In this document: positions 1-7,181 of the stretch, one piece after another
Numbering within the stretch: position 1 is the first letter of the stretch
Layout: each line of letters begins with the position of its first letter
Assembly (NCBI GenBank): GCA_946631535.1
Contig: CAMPAF010000032.1
Span: 1 to 15,921 of the forward strand
Direction: 5' to 3'
Length of the DNA stretch: 15,921 nucleotides
Origin: an uncultured Verrucomicrobiota bacterium
GTDB lineage: Bacteria > Verrucomicrobiota > Kiritimatiellia > RFP12 > UBA1067
Made by a program: the position numbers and the translations under genes
The notes under the pieces: generated by a model
The model's database searches: none
What the model saw: only the letters and a program-made list of their open reading frames with translations
Told to the model about the DNA's origin: nothing

Positions 1-97
1 TCCCGTTTCCCTCTTCAAAGACCCCTTACGGAAGTTTTTAGCGCGTCAGCCCTGGACCTATGGTGGCGCGACCTTGCGTCGGGGGGAGTGGATTTGG
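1..97. other. Upstream region without a recognised gene
   Basis: I see no supported gene here. Reading frames that cross it are not convincing and lack a ribosome-binding site. In particular, no azlC-like gene, the usual partner of the azlD-like domain that follows, is visible; if it exists it lies outside the window. Confidence 0.5.
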
Positions 98-103
98 TAT
101 CAT
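93..103 (+). promoter_or_regulatory. Putative extended -10 promoter of the AzlD/FAD/GH2 gene
   Basis: The sequence TTTGGTATCAT contains a -10-like TATCAT (98-103) preceded by TGG, giving the extended TGN form. It matches the pattern in front of four other transcription units in this window. Expected transcription start is near 110, about 43 bases before the ATG at 153. No clear -35 box is seen. Confidence 0.4.
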
Positions 104-113
104 TGGGGCGTTT

Positions 114-132
114 GCGCGGCACTAGGCCGCGC
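114..132 (+). other. Small hairpin in the 5' leader
   Basis: GCGCGGC (114-120) pairs perfectly with GCCGCGC (126-132) around a five-base loop. It lies between the putative transcription start and the ribosome-binding site (AGGAGA, 140-145). It could affect leader structure or mRNA stability, but in DNA this rich in G and C it could also be chance. Confidence 0.3.
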
Positions 133-152
133 GGAAGACAGGAGAACAGACT

Positions 153-3100
153 ATGGACGGTTCTGCAAAGGAGTTGTATCTTGTCGGCATGCTGGCGCTT
201 GCCGGCGTGCTGTCCTTCCTGCTGCGCGCGGCGCCGTTCCTCCTGTTCGGGCGCGGAAAGGAGCCGCCGCCGGTGGTGCGCTACCTTGGGCGCGTGCTGG
301 CGCCCGCGGTCATCGCGATGCTCGTGGTCTACTGCTTCGTGGGCTACGTGAAGGACGGATGCCTCTCGTCGCCGCTCCACGGCGGCGCGGAGCTTGCCGC
401 CGCGGTGCTGACGGTGCTCCTTCACCTCTGGCGCCGCAACCCGCTCCTCTCAATCGCGGCCGGCACGGCGCTCTACATGACGCTCGTCGGCGGGACGGCG
501 CAGGGATCGGACATCTACCTCGAGGCCGAGCGGTTCGAGAACCGCGGCGGATGGGCGATCGATTCGCAGTTCATCGACCAGATGGGGTCGAGCTACCTCC
601 TCGCGCACGGCATGGGCCGGCCCGTGGCGGACGCGACGACCACGGTGGACTGCAAGGAGAAAGGCTCCTACCACGTGTGGGCGCGCACGCGCAACTGGAC
701 CGCGCCGTGGAGCGAGCATGCCGCCGGTACGTTCACCGTGAGGATCGGCGGGAAGGAGTTGCCGAACGTCCTCGGAAAAGGCACCGGCGACTGGCAGTGG
801 CAGAAGGCCGGCGAGGTGGACCTCGAGAGGGGAAAGACGACGCTGGCGCTCCACGACCTCACGGGTTTCGAAGGGCGCTGCGACGCTGTCTACCTCTCGC
901 TTGTGGACGATACTCTCGCTCTGCCGGTATTCAGGCCTCCGCCGCCGGAGCGCGTCGCGGCAGACCTCGTGGTGTGCGGCGGCGGCATCGCTGGAACGTG
1001 CGCGGCCATTTCCGCGGCCCGCCTGGGGCTGAAGGTGGCGCTAGTGCAGGACCGTCCGATGCTCGGCGGCGCGAACTCCAGCGAGGTGCGCGTGCATCTG
1101 GGCGGCTACATGAACCTGGGACCGTATCCGCGCCTCGGCGACGTGGTGGCGGAGATCGGTCCCGCGAAGGGCGGCAACGCGCAGCCCGCCGAGCGGTACG
1201 AGGACCAGCGCAAGCTCGACGCCGTGGCCGCGGAGAAGAACATCCGGCTTTTCCTAAACACGCGCGTGCGGCGGGTGATCAAGGATGGCGACCGCATCTC
1301 GCTGGTGATCGGGCAGGACGTCGTGACAGGGAAAAGGACCGAGTTTCGGGCGCCTCTGTTCGCGGACTGCACGGGCGACGGGTGCGTGGGCGCGCTCGCG
1401 GGCGCGGACTTCCGCATGGGGCGCGAGTCGAAGGCCGAGACGGGCGAGGACATGGCGCCCGAGAAGGCGGACAAGATGACGATGGGCGCGAGCGTGCAGT
1501 GGTACACGAAGGAAGACGCGGCGCCGTCCGAGTTTCCCGTGCTGCCGTGGATGATCGCCTTCAACGAGCAGAACTGCGAGCACGGAACGCGCGGCGACTG
1601 GGACTGGGAGACGGGCATGATGCGCGACCAGATCGCGGAGTTCGAGCGCATCCGCGACTACGGGATGCTCGTGGCGTACTCCAACTGGGCGTTCCTCAAG
1701 TCGAAGAGCGCGAAGCGGGAGAAGTACGCGAAGCGGTCGTTCGCGTGGGTCGCGTACGTGGCCGGAAAGCGCGAGAGCCGCCGCCTGATGGGCGACCACG
1801 TCCTCACGCAGCAGGACGTGTTCGACTTCGTGCAGTATCCCGACGGCACGTGCTGCACCACCTGGGCCATCGACCTCCACTACCCGATGCCGAAGAACGT
1901 GAAGCACTACGACGGCGAACCGTTCCGCTCCATCTGCACGCACAACAAGCACTACGCCTACCCGATCCCGTACCGGTGCCTCTACTCGCGGAACGTCGCG
2001 AACCTATTCATGGCTGGCCGCAACATAAGCGTGACGCACGTGGCGCTGGGAACGGTGCGGGTGATGCGCACTACGGGCATGATGGGCGAGGTCGTCGGCA
2101 TGGCCGCGCGCGTCTGCAGGGATCACGGGTGCCTGCCGCGCGGCGTGTACAAGGAACACCTCGACGACCTGAAGGCGCTGATGACGAAGGGCGTCGGCAC
2201 GGGCAAGCCCCAGCCGCCGCAGGACTACAACCGCGGCGCGCTCATACCGGGCGTCCCGCGGCCAGGCAGCTCCGCCAAGATACTGAACATGTCGGTTGAC
2301 GCCGACCTTGACGGCAGCGGCGAGATGACGTGCGTGGTGAATTCCGACGCGGGCATAGCGACGGTTCTTGCTCGCGTGACCGGGCCTGGTGGCGCGGAGG
2401 TGGCCACGGTCAAGGCCAAGGCCGAGTTTTCGGTCAACTGGGCGGCGCCAGAGACGCGGAAGACGGAACTGGAGTTCAAGGTGGACAATCCCATGCTCTG
2501 GTCTGACGAGATGCCTGCCATGTACAGCGTGCGTGTGGATCTCCTTGACGCGACAGGAAGGCTTCTGGCGCAGAGGACTGCGCGATTCGCGTTCAAGCGG
2601 TTTGAGGTACGCCGCGACGACGGGCTTTACCTGAACGGACAGAAGCTGCGGCTGCGCGGAATCAACGCGCCATTCGCCACGTGGCCGGAAGAAGCGTCGG
2701 CGCGGGCGGTGGCCTGCCGCGACGCGGTGCGCGAGGTGAAGGGCCTCAACGCCAACATGATCTGGAGTACGAACGCCGTGCCGGCCGAGCTGCTTGACCT
2801 TTGCGACGAGAAGGGCATATACGTCGCGGGGCGGGAACCTTCGGTGGAGGAGGGACGGCATCCATGCATCCTCGCATGGCGGAATACGGACGGCGTCAGG
2901 TTGCTGCAGTCGCCTGCGTACGGGGCCCTTCGCTGGACGCTCCAGCGCGAAACCCAGATGACTTTCGTCGTTCCGCTGTTGCCGCAGGAGGGGGCTGGCG
3001 GACTTGGGGCCGGGCTGTACGACTGCTGGACGGCGATCTGCGCGGTGTCGCGCTGCATCGGTGCCGTCCTGCAGGCGAAGGAAGGCTGGACGGTGTCCGG

Positions 3101-4085
3101 TCTGGGAGCGCATGGGCGGGCGATACGCGAGATATGGTCGCCGGTGTCGTGCGGCATGAAGGGCAGGACGCTGGCGTTTCGCAACAGGAACAGCTTCGTG
3201 CCGCTGGACAGCTTCCGGTACGTGTGGCGGGCGCTGTCGTTTTCCGATCAGGGGGAACGCGTGCTGATGGAAGAGACGTCTGCCTGTCCGCCGGCAAGCC
3301 CTGGCGGCAGCGCGCAGGCGCAGCTGCCAGTCCTGCCGGCCGCGACGCAGGCCGTTCGTCTTGCGATCCTTGGCGCAAGTGGCGAGGAGGTTTGCGCGTG
3401 GAGCTTCAAGATACCAAGCGAACGCACTGTGGGGTGGCCATCGAAGGAATGCGCTCCTCCGCCCGGTCTGGAGGAGGTGTTCTTCCTCGCAGGGGCGCGC
3501 ACGAACCGCGTGCGGAACGCGAGGAATGGCGTGATCCAATCTCCGCAGTTCGACTTCTTCTCGCCGCAGGACAGCTCGCTCAAGGTCACTTGGGGCCAGA
3601 TGGACAACGGCGCGTACCGGCTCGACTACAAGCTCGAGTGCCGGGCGAACGTGGAGCTGCTGGGGTTTGCCTTTGCGCCATTGAAGGACGTGATGTCGGA
3701 ACGGTGGGTTGGGAGTGGCCCGTGGGGAATGTGGGGCAATCTGCGTGAGGGCGCGGCCTATGGCCTTTGGCGCTGCGGCGCGGAAGGCGTCGGGTTCGTC
3801 TCGGACCTTGACTGGTTCGAGATCGTGACGAAGGCCGGCATCTACCGCTTCACGGTTGTGAAGGGACCTGCGTTTTTTGCCGACCGTGCGCCGCGCGGCG
3901 CGGACATCGCGACATCATGCGTCTTGCCGGCGTTCGGACCAGGCTTCTTCGTGCGGATTCCGGGCATAGGGGGAGAGCTGTACGGCGCGAACGATACGGG
4001 ACCGGCAGGATGCAGCGCTTTGCAGGACTTCCGCGGTCTCCGCGCGCTCGAGGGAACCATACTCGTGACATGGCGGTCAAGGTAG
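153..4085 (+). CDS. Composite protein: AzlD-like membrane domain, FAD-dependent oxidoreductase, degenerate GH2 region
   Basis: This is one uninterrupted 1310-residue frame, with AGGAGA seven bases before the ATG. Residues 1-113 match the AzlD family (small subunit of branched-chain amino acid exporters) over its full usual length: hydrophobic segments at about 8-32, 48-66, 79-93 and 97-113, plus the typical phrases RYLGRVLAPAVIAMLVVY and LLSIAAGTALYM. Residues 118-255 look like a beta-sandwich, golvesin-like module (GSYHVWARTRNW). Residues 270-660 are an FAD-dependent oxidoreductase with the dinucleotide-binding GGGIAG at 276-281, then GGANSSEVRV and the C-terminal FAD contact LFMAGRNIS. Residues 700-1308 align from memory with domains 2 to 5 of GH2 beta-galactosidases (VDNPMLWSDEMPAMYSV, GLYLNGQKLRLRGIN, IREIWSPV). 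The GH2 N-terminal sugar-binding domain is absent, the barrel is much shortened and neither catalytic Glu is recognisable. Substrate is unknown. The FAD protein's expected signal peptide has been replaced by the AzlD domain. A natural fusion, a decayed locus or an assembly artefact are all possible. Confidence 0.75.
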   Translation: MDGSAKELYLVGMLALAGVLSFLLRAAPFLLFGRGKEPPPVVRYLGRVLAPAVIAMLVVYCFVGYVKDGCLSSPLHGGAELAAAVLTVLLHLWRRNPLLSIAAGTALYMTLVGGTAQGSDIYLEAERFENRGGWAIDSQFIDQMGSSYLLAHGMGRPVADATTTVDCKEKGSYHVWARTRNWTAPWSEHAAGTFTVRIGGKELPNVLGKGTGDWQWQKAGEVDLERGKTTLALHDLTGFEGRCDAVYLSLVDDTLALPVFRPPPPERVAADLVVCGGGIAGTCAAISAARLGLKVALVQDRPMLGGANSSEVRVHLGGYMNLGPYPRLGDVVAEIGPAKGGNAQPAERYEDQRKLDAVAAEKNIRLFLNTRVRRVIKDGDRISLVIGQDVVTGKRTEFRAPLFADCTGDGCVGALAGADFRMGRESKAETGEDMAPEKADKMTMGASVQWYTKEDAAPSEFPVLPWMIAFNEQNCEHGTRGDWDWETGMMRDQIAEFERIRDYGMLVAYSNWAFLKSKSAKREKYAKRSFAWVAYVAGKRESRRLMGDHVLTQQDVFDFVQYPDGTCCTTWAIDLHYPMPKNVKHYDGEPFRSICTHNKHYAYPIPYRCLYSRNVANLFMAGRNISVTHVALGTVRVMRTTGMMGEVVGMAARVCRDHGCLPRGVYKEHLDDLKALMTKGVGTGKPQPPQDYNRGALIPGVPRPGSSAKILNMSVDADLDGSGEMTCVVNSDAGIATVLARVTGPGGAEVATVKAKAEFSVNWAAPETRKTELEFKVDNPMLWSDEMPAMYSVRVDLLDATGRLLAQRTARFAFKRFEVRRDDGLYLNGQKLRLRGINAPFATWPEEASARAVACRDAVREVKGLNANMIWSTNAVPAELLDLCDEKGIYVAGREPSVEEGRHPCILAWRNTDGVRLLQSPAYGALRWTLQRETQMTFVVPLLPQEGAGGLGAGLYDCWTAICAVSRCIGAVLQAKEGWTVSGLGAHGRAIREIWSPVSCGMKGRTLAFRNRNSFVPLDSFRYVWRALSFSDQGERVLMEETSACPPASPGGSAQAQLPVLPAATQAVRLAILGASGEEVCAWSFKIPSERTVGWPSKECAPPPGLEEVFFLAGARTNRVRNARNGVIQSPQFDFFSPQDSSLKVTWGQMDNGAYRLDYKLECRANVELLGFAFAPLKDVMSERWVGSGPWGMWGNLREGAAYGLWRCGAEGVGFVSDLDWFEIVTKAGIYRFTVVKGPAFFADRAPRGADIATSCVLPAFGPGFFVRIPGIGGELYGANDTGPAGCSALQDFRGLRALEGTILVTWRSR

Positions 4086-4099
4086 TTTTTTGCTATAAT
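4086..4099 (+). promoter_or_regulatory. Strong extended -10 promoter for the secreted unknown gene
   Basis: A run of six T (4086-4091) leads into TTGCTATAAT, a perfect TATAAT at 4094-4099 with an upstream TGC extension. The box ends only six bases before the ATG at 4106, so transcription should begin at or next to the start codon. The T run starts directly after the stop codon of the preceding gene. Confidence 0.6.
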
Positions 4100-4105
4100 G
4101 TCCGC

Positions 4106-5314
4106 ATGAGACAAATTTCGCTTTTCCTGTGCGCGACTGTTCTCGCGCTCAATTCGCTCGCGGCGTTCAGCCCGGCCGGCACGGTGACGTTCACCGACCT
4201 GCGTACTATCGCCGCCCATGTCGAGTCGCTCGCAAGGGGGAAATCCGACCTGCTGCTGTCCCAGACGTTGCCGCAGACAATCCGCAACCAGGGTGCGGCG
4301 CGGCTATTCGGACCCATGAGGCGCGGCATGCCCGGCGTGGCCGTCTGCTACGTGGACGCTGCGCTCCTCGCGAAGCTGACGGCATCGCGCTCCACGAAGG
4401 AGTCCGACTACGACCGAGCGAAGCGGTGGTCCGTCCTCTATCCGGCCTCGATCGACCGGGCAAACTTCCTGAAGCGCCATCCCAACGCCGTGAAGGAAAA
4501 GAACGGCGCGTTCCGCATACCGCCTGGGCAGCATTCGCGAAGGACGCTTTGGGTCGCGTGGTCTGCCGACGGGCAGTGGGCGTCTCTCGCGCCGACGCCA
4601 AGCATGGCCGTCCACGTGCACACGGCGGCGGCCGTGGCGCTCCGTCGTCCGCTCAACAACGGCGAACTTGCCTTCGTGCGCATGGACGCGGCGGGGGCGC
4701 GGGCGGTGTTCCAGTCGGACTCGTGCGCGGGCGCGTCTATCTCGGTCCGCATGACCCAGGCGGGGCTGGAGCTGTGGGGGACGGTGCGCGCCGCCGGCGT
4801 GCGACTGCCGCTGCCGCCCGGGGCTACCTCTTTCAAGCACGTTCCGCCGAACGCGCCGTTCTTCGGCGTGACGTCGTCGCCGGACGATGTGCGCTCGACC
4901 GACGTGTTCTCGTTCGCCGGACCGGAGGTGTCGGCGTTCGTGAAGAAGTCGCTGGCTTTCGTCAAGGCGCAGGGGTATTCCACATACTTCCTGAACGGTT
5001 CTCCAAGCCGCCTTCCGCCGCCGAAGGCTCGGCTCGCGGCGATATTGCCGGAGGCGGCGTCGCGTCAGGCAGTGAACGTGATGTTCTGCTCTCCCACGAC
5101 GGTGCTTCGGCTCTACCTGCCCAGGGTCGCCGCCACCATGATGCCCCTGCAGTCGGCGAAGATACAGCTGGGCGTACGCCTCCTGCGCCGCGTGCGCGGT
5201 GACGGCATGGGCCTCGCGAGCTGGCGGGAAGGGCACGAGGACCGTTTCCTCGTGCGCATCTCGCGCGACGAACTGTACGGCACGGCCGGACTCTGGTCCA
5301 TGCTGTTCGACTAG
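4106..5314 (+). CDS. Secreted protein of unknown function
   Basis: A 402-residue protein I do not recognise. The N-terminus is a clear signal peptide: Arg at position 2, a hydrophobic core from about 5 to 18, and small residues with a probable cleavage near residue 20. The rest is soluble and of mixed composition, with a proline-rich stretch near LRLPLPPG-type sequence and no cysteine or metal motif that suggests an enzyme. I chose the ATG at 4106 because the signal peptide begins there and a strong promoter ends six bases upstream; the frame is open further upstream but only within the previous gene. There is no Shine-Dalgarno sequence, consistent with leaderless translation. It stands between two separately promoted genes, so it is probably monocistronic. 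The reading frame is supported by the signal peptide and fits between neighbours; the function is open. Confidence 0.75.
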   Translation: MRQISLFLCATVLALNSLAAFSPAGTVTFTDLRTIAAHVESLARGKSDLLLSQTLPQTIRNQGAARLFGPMRRGMPGVAVCYVDAALLAKLTASRSTKESDYDRAKRWSVLYPASIDRANFLKRHPNAVKEKNGAFRIPPGQHSRRTLWVAWSADGQWASLAPTPSMAVHVHTAAAVALRRPLNNGELAFVRMDAAGARAVFQSDSCAGASISVRMTQAGLELWGTVRAAGVRLPLPPGATSFKHVPPNAPFFGVTSSPDDVRSTDVFSFAGPEVSAFVKKSLAFVKAQGYSTYFLNGSPSRLPPPKARLAAILPEAASRQAVNVMFCSPTTVLRLYLPRVAATMMPLQSAKIQLGVRLLRRVRGDGMGLASWREGHEDRFLVRISRDELYGTAGLWSMLFD

Positions 5315-5326
5315 CCCCACGCAACG

Positions 5327-5340
5327 TTTTGTGCTAAAAT
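5327..5340 (+). promoter_or_regulatory. Putative extended -10 promoter of proS
   Basis: TTTTGTGCTAAAAT has a short T run, the TGC extension and a TAAAAT box at 5335-5340, in the short gap after the secreted unknown gene. Expected start is near 5347, giving a leader of about 40 bases before the proS ATG. The Shine-Dalgarno is weak and purine-rich (AGAGAAGAGA, 5371-5380). Confidence 0.5.
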
Positions 5341-5386
5341 CAAATCCATCGCTCCGAGCGGGCGAAACGAAGAGAAGAGACTATCC

Positions 5387-7126
5387 ATGAAGTGGACGAA
5401 GATGATGATACAGACCCTCCGGGAAGACCCGGGGGACGCCGAAATCGACTCGCACAAGCTGCTCGTGCGGGCGGCGCTCGTCAAGAAAACGGCGGCAGGA
5501 CTGTTCACGTTCCTGCCGCTCGGCATGCGCGCCTTGCGCAAGGTCGAGGCGATCGTGCGCGAGGAGATGAACCGCGCCGGCGCGCAGGAGCTCTTGATGC
5601 CGATCCTCCAGCCGGCCGAGCTGTGGCAGACCACCGGCCGCTGGGAGACTATGGGCGCCAACATGTTCAAGCTCAAGGACCGCGCGCAGCATGACTTCGC
5701 GCTCGGCCCGACCGCCGAGGAGGAGGTCACCGATGTCGTCAAGTCCGTTGTCAGCTCCTACCGCCAGCTGCCGGTGATCGTGTACCAGATCCAGACGAAG
5801 TTCCGCGACGAGACGCGTCCGCGCTTCGGCCTCATGCGCTCGAAGGAGTTCATCATGAAGGACGCCTACTCCTTCGACGTAGACGCCGCCGGTGCGGACG
5901 AGAGCTACTGGAACATGTACCACGCCTACGAGCGTATCTTCGCGCGCTGCGGCCTCAAGGCGACGCCCGTGCAGGCCGACGGCGGCGACATGGGCGACTC
6001 CATGACGCACGAGTTCCACGCGCTCGCCGACGCGGGCGAGGACGGCATCGCGAGTTGCCCAGCGTGCGGCTACGCCGCCAACCTCGAGCGCGCCGAGCGG
6101 AAGCTGGAGGGAGTGTCGCGCTGCTGCGCGACCGTGGCGGACGCGCAGCAGCGCGTCCCTCCCGCCGAGGCCGTGCCTACGCCGAACGCGCGCACGATAG
6201 AGGAGGTGGCGGCGTTCTTCGGCCTGCCGCCGTCCGCGTTCGTGAAGACGCTCGTGTACGTGGCCGACGGCAAGCCCGTGATGGTGTGCGTGCCTGGCGA
6301 CCGCGACGTGAACGAAGTCAAGCTGAAGCGTTTCCTTAAGGCGAAGGCGGTGGCGCTCGCCGACGCGCGGACGGTGGAGGAGGTGACGGGCGCGCCTGTC
6401 GGCTTCGCTGGTCCCGTGAAGCCCGCGAAGGCGGACGTGCCGGTCTACGCCGAATCCGCCCTCGAAGGCGCGTCGGGCGTCGTGGTGGGCGCGAACCAGG
6501 CCGACACGCACCTCAAGAACGTCGATCTCGCGCGCGACGCGAAGATCACCGCGTACGCCGACCTTGTGATCTGCGGCGCGGGCGACCTCTGCCCGAAGTG
6601 CGGCAAGCCGATGGAGCTCAAGCGCGGCATCGAGGTGGGGCAGGTGTTCAAGCTCGGCACGAAGTACACGGACGCGTTCAAGGCCGTGTACAAGAACGAC
6701 CAGCTCAAGGAGAACGTGATGATCATGGGCTGCTACGGCGTGGGCGTGACCCGCACGATGCAGGCCGTGGTGGAGCAGAGCCACGACAAGGACGGCATCA
6801 TCTGGCCAGCGAGCGTGGCACCGTTCCAGGTGGTGCTCGACCTCCTCGACCCCGACAACGCGGACGTCGCGAAGGTTGCCTACGACCTCGAGGCGCAGCT
6901 GGAGGCGGCAGGCATCGACGTGATCGTGGACGACCGCGCGGAGCGTCCGGGCGTCAAGTTCAAGGACGCGGACCTCATTGGCTTCCCAGTGCGCGTGGTT
7001 GTGGGCGCGAAGGGCCTCGCCAACGGCGGCGTGGAGGTGAAGCGCCGCGACCAGGACAAGTCGCAGATGAAGATCGTGCCGACGTCGGATGCCGTGGCGG
7101 CGATCCGCGAGCTGCTGGCTCAATGA
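5387..7126 (+). CDS. proS: Prolyl-tRNA synthetase, bacterial type with editing domain
   Basis: A 579-residue cytoplasmic class II aminoacyl-tRNA synthetase that charges tRNA-Pro with proline. The length matches the bacterial (E. coli-type) form. Class II motif 2 is seen as TKFRDETRPRFGLMRSKEF (137-155), followed by the MKDAYSFD signature (157-164), and motif 3 as GCYGVGVTRTM (448-458). The region at about 260-395, with NARTIEEVAAFFG and FVKTLVYV, is the inserted editing (INS/YbaK-like) domain that clears Ala-tRNA-Pro. Two CxxC pairs (CPAC 224-227, CPKC 402-405) flank it. The anticodon-binding domain runs from about 475 (SVAPFQVVLD) to the end. Odd feature: residues 241-259 (GVSRCCATVADAQQRVPPA) are encoded by a palindromic element placed in the linker before the editing domain. 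The gene is followed after 55 bases by a sialate esterase gene and has its own promoter upstream. Confidence 0.97.
   Translation: MKWTKMMIQTLREDPGDAEIDSHKLLVRAALVKKTAAGLFTFLPLGMRALRKVEAIVREEMNRAGAQELLMPILQPAELWQTTGRWETMGANMFKLKDRAQHDFALGPTAEEEVTDVVKSVVSSYRQLPVIVYQIQTKFRDETRPRFGLMRSKEFIMKDAYSFDVDAAGADESYWNMYHAYERIFARCGLKATPVQADGGDMGDSMTHEFHALADAGEDGIASCPACGYAANLERAERKLEGVSRCCATVADAQQRVPPAEAVPTPNARTIEEVAAFFGLPPSAFVKTLVYVADGKPVMVCVPGDRDVNEVKLKRFLKAKAVALADARTVEEVTGAPVGFAGPVKPAKADVPVYAESALEGASGVVVGANQADTHLKNVDLARDAKITAYADLVICGAGDLCPKCGKPMELKRGIEVGQVFKLGTKYTDAFKAVYKNDQLKENVMIMGCYGVGVTRTMQAVVEQSHDKDGIIWPASVAPFQVVLDLLDPDNADVAKVAYDLEAQLEAAGIDVIVDDRAERPGVKFKDADLIGFPVRVVVGAKGLANGGVEVKRRDQDKSQMKIVPTSDAVAAIRELLAQ
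6109..6163. repeat. In-frame GC-rich palindromic element, copy 1 (in proS)
   Basis: Outer arms GGGAG (6109-6113) and CTCCC (6159-6163) enclose two hairpins: GTCGCGC-TGCT-GCGCGAC (6115-6132) and GGACGCGC-AGCA-GCGCGTCC (6139-6158). The whole is also a long palindrome: the 22-base arms differ at two positions. It adds SRCCATVADAQQRVPP to prolyl-tRNA synthetase. It contains no stop codon in any frame. It has one more codon than the copy at 11896 and belongs to a TGCT/AGCA loop variant. Confidence 0.85.
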
Positions 7127-7142
7127 GGATGTAAGTGAATCT

Positions 7143-7175
7143 CAAACCACGAAATACACGAAACACACGAAAGGA
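7143..7175 (+). repeat. 'accacgaaatacacgaaa' mini-repeat carrying the ribosome-binding site
   Basis: Four degenerate units of the form A(C)ACGAAA lie between proS and the next gene. From memory, this type of short repeat occurs scattered in many unrelated bacterial genomes and yields TTKYTKHTKG-like peptides when translated by mistake, as it does here if the next gene is started upstream. Its last unit, CACGAAAGGA, provides the AAGGA ribosome-binding site (7171-7175), six bases before the ATG at 7182. Confidence 0.7.
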
Positions 7176-7181
7176 AAAGAG

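Noticed and set aside
74..2299. A 741-codon plus-strand frame overlapping the composite gene, rich in Arg and Gly
   Set aside because: Its translation shows no domain motif and the composition of a GC-rich shadow; the frame at 153 contains all recognisable domains.
2801..3748. An alternative frame that might restore missing GH2 barrel sequence by frameshift
   Set aside because: The translation shows no GH2 motif in that frame; the GH2 phrases stay in the main frame on both sides.
477..4085. A separate FAD oxidoreductase gene starting at the internal ATG at 477 (MTLVGGTAQGS)
   Set aside because: No ribosome-binding site or promoter is visible there, and the codon lies inside the last AzlD membrane segment; continuous translation from 153 is better supported, though not proven.
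5381..7123. A 580-codon antisense frame covering proS
   Set aside because: His/Arg/Leu-rich antisense shadow of a confirmed gene; no start signal or motif.
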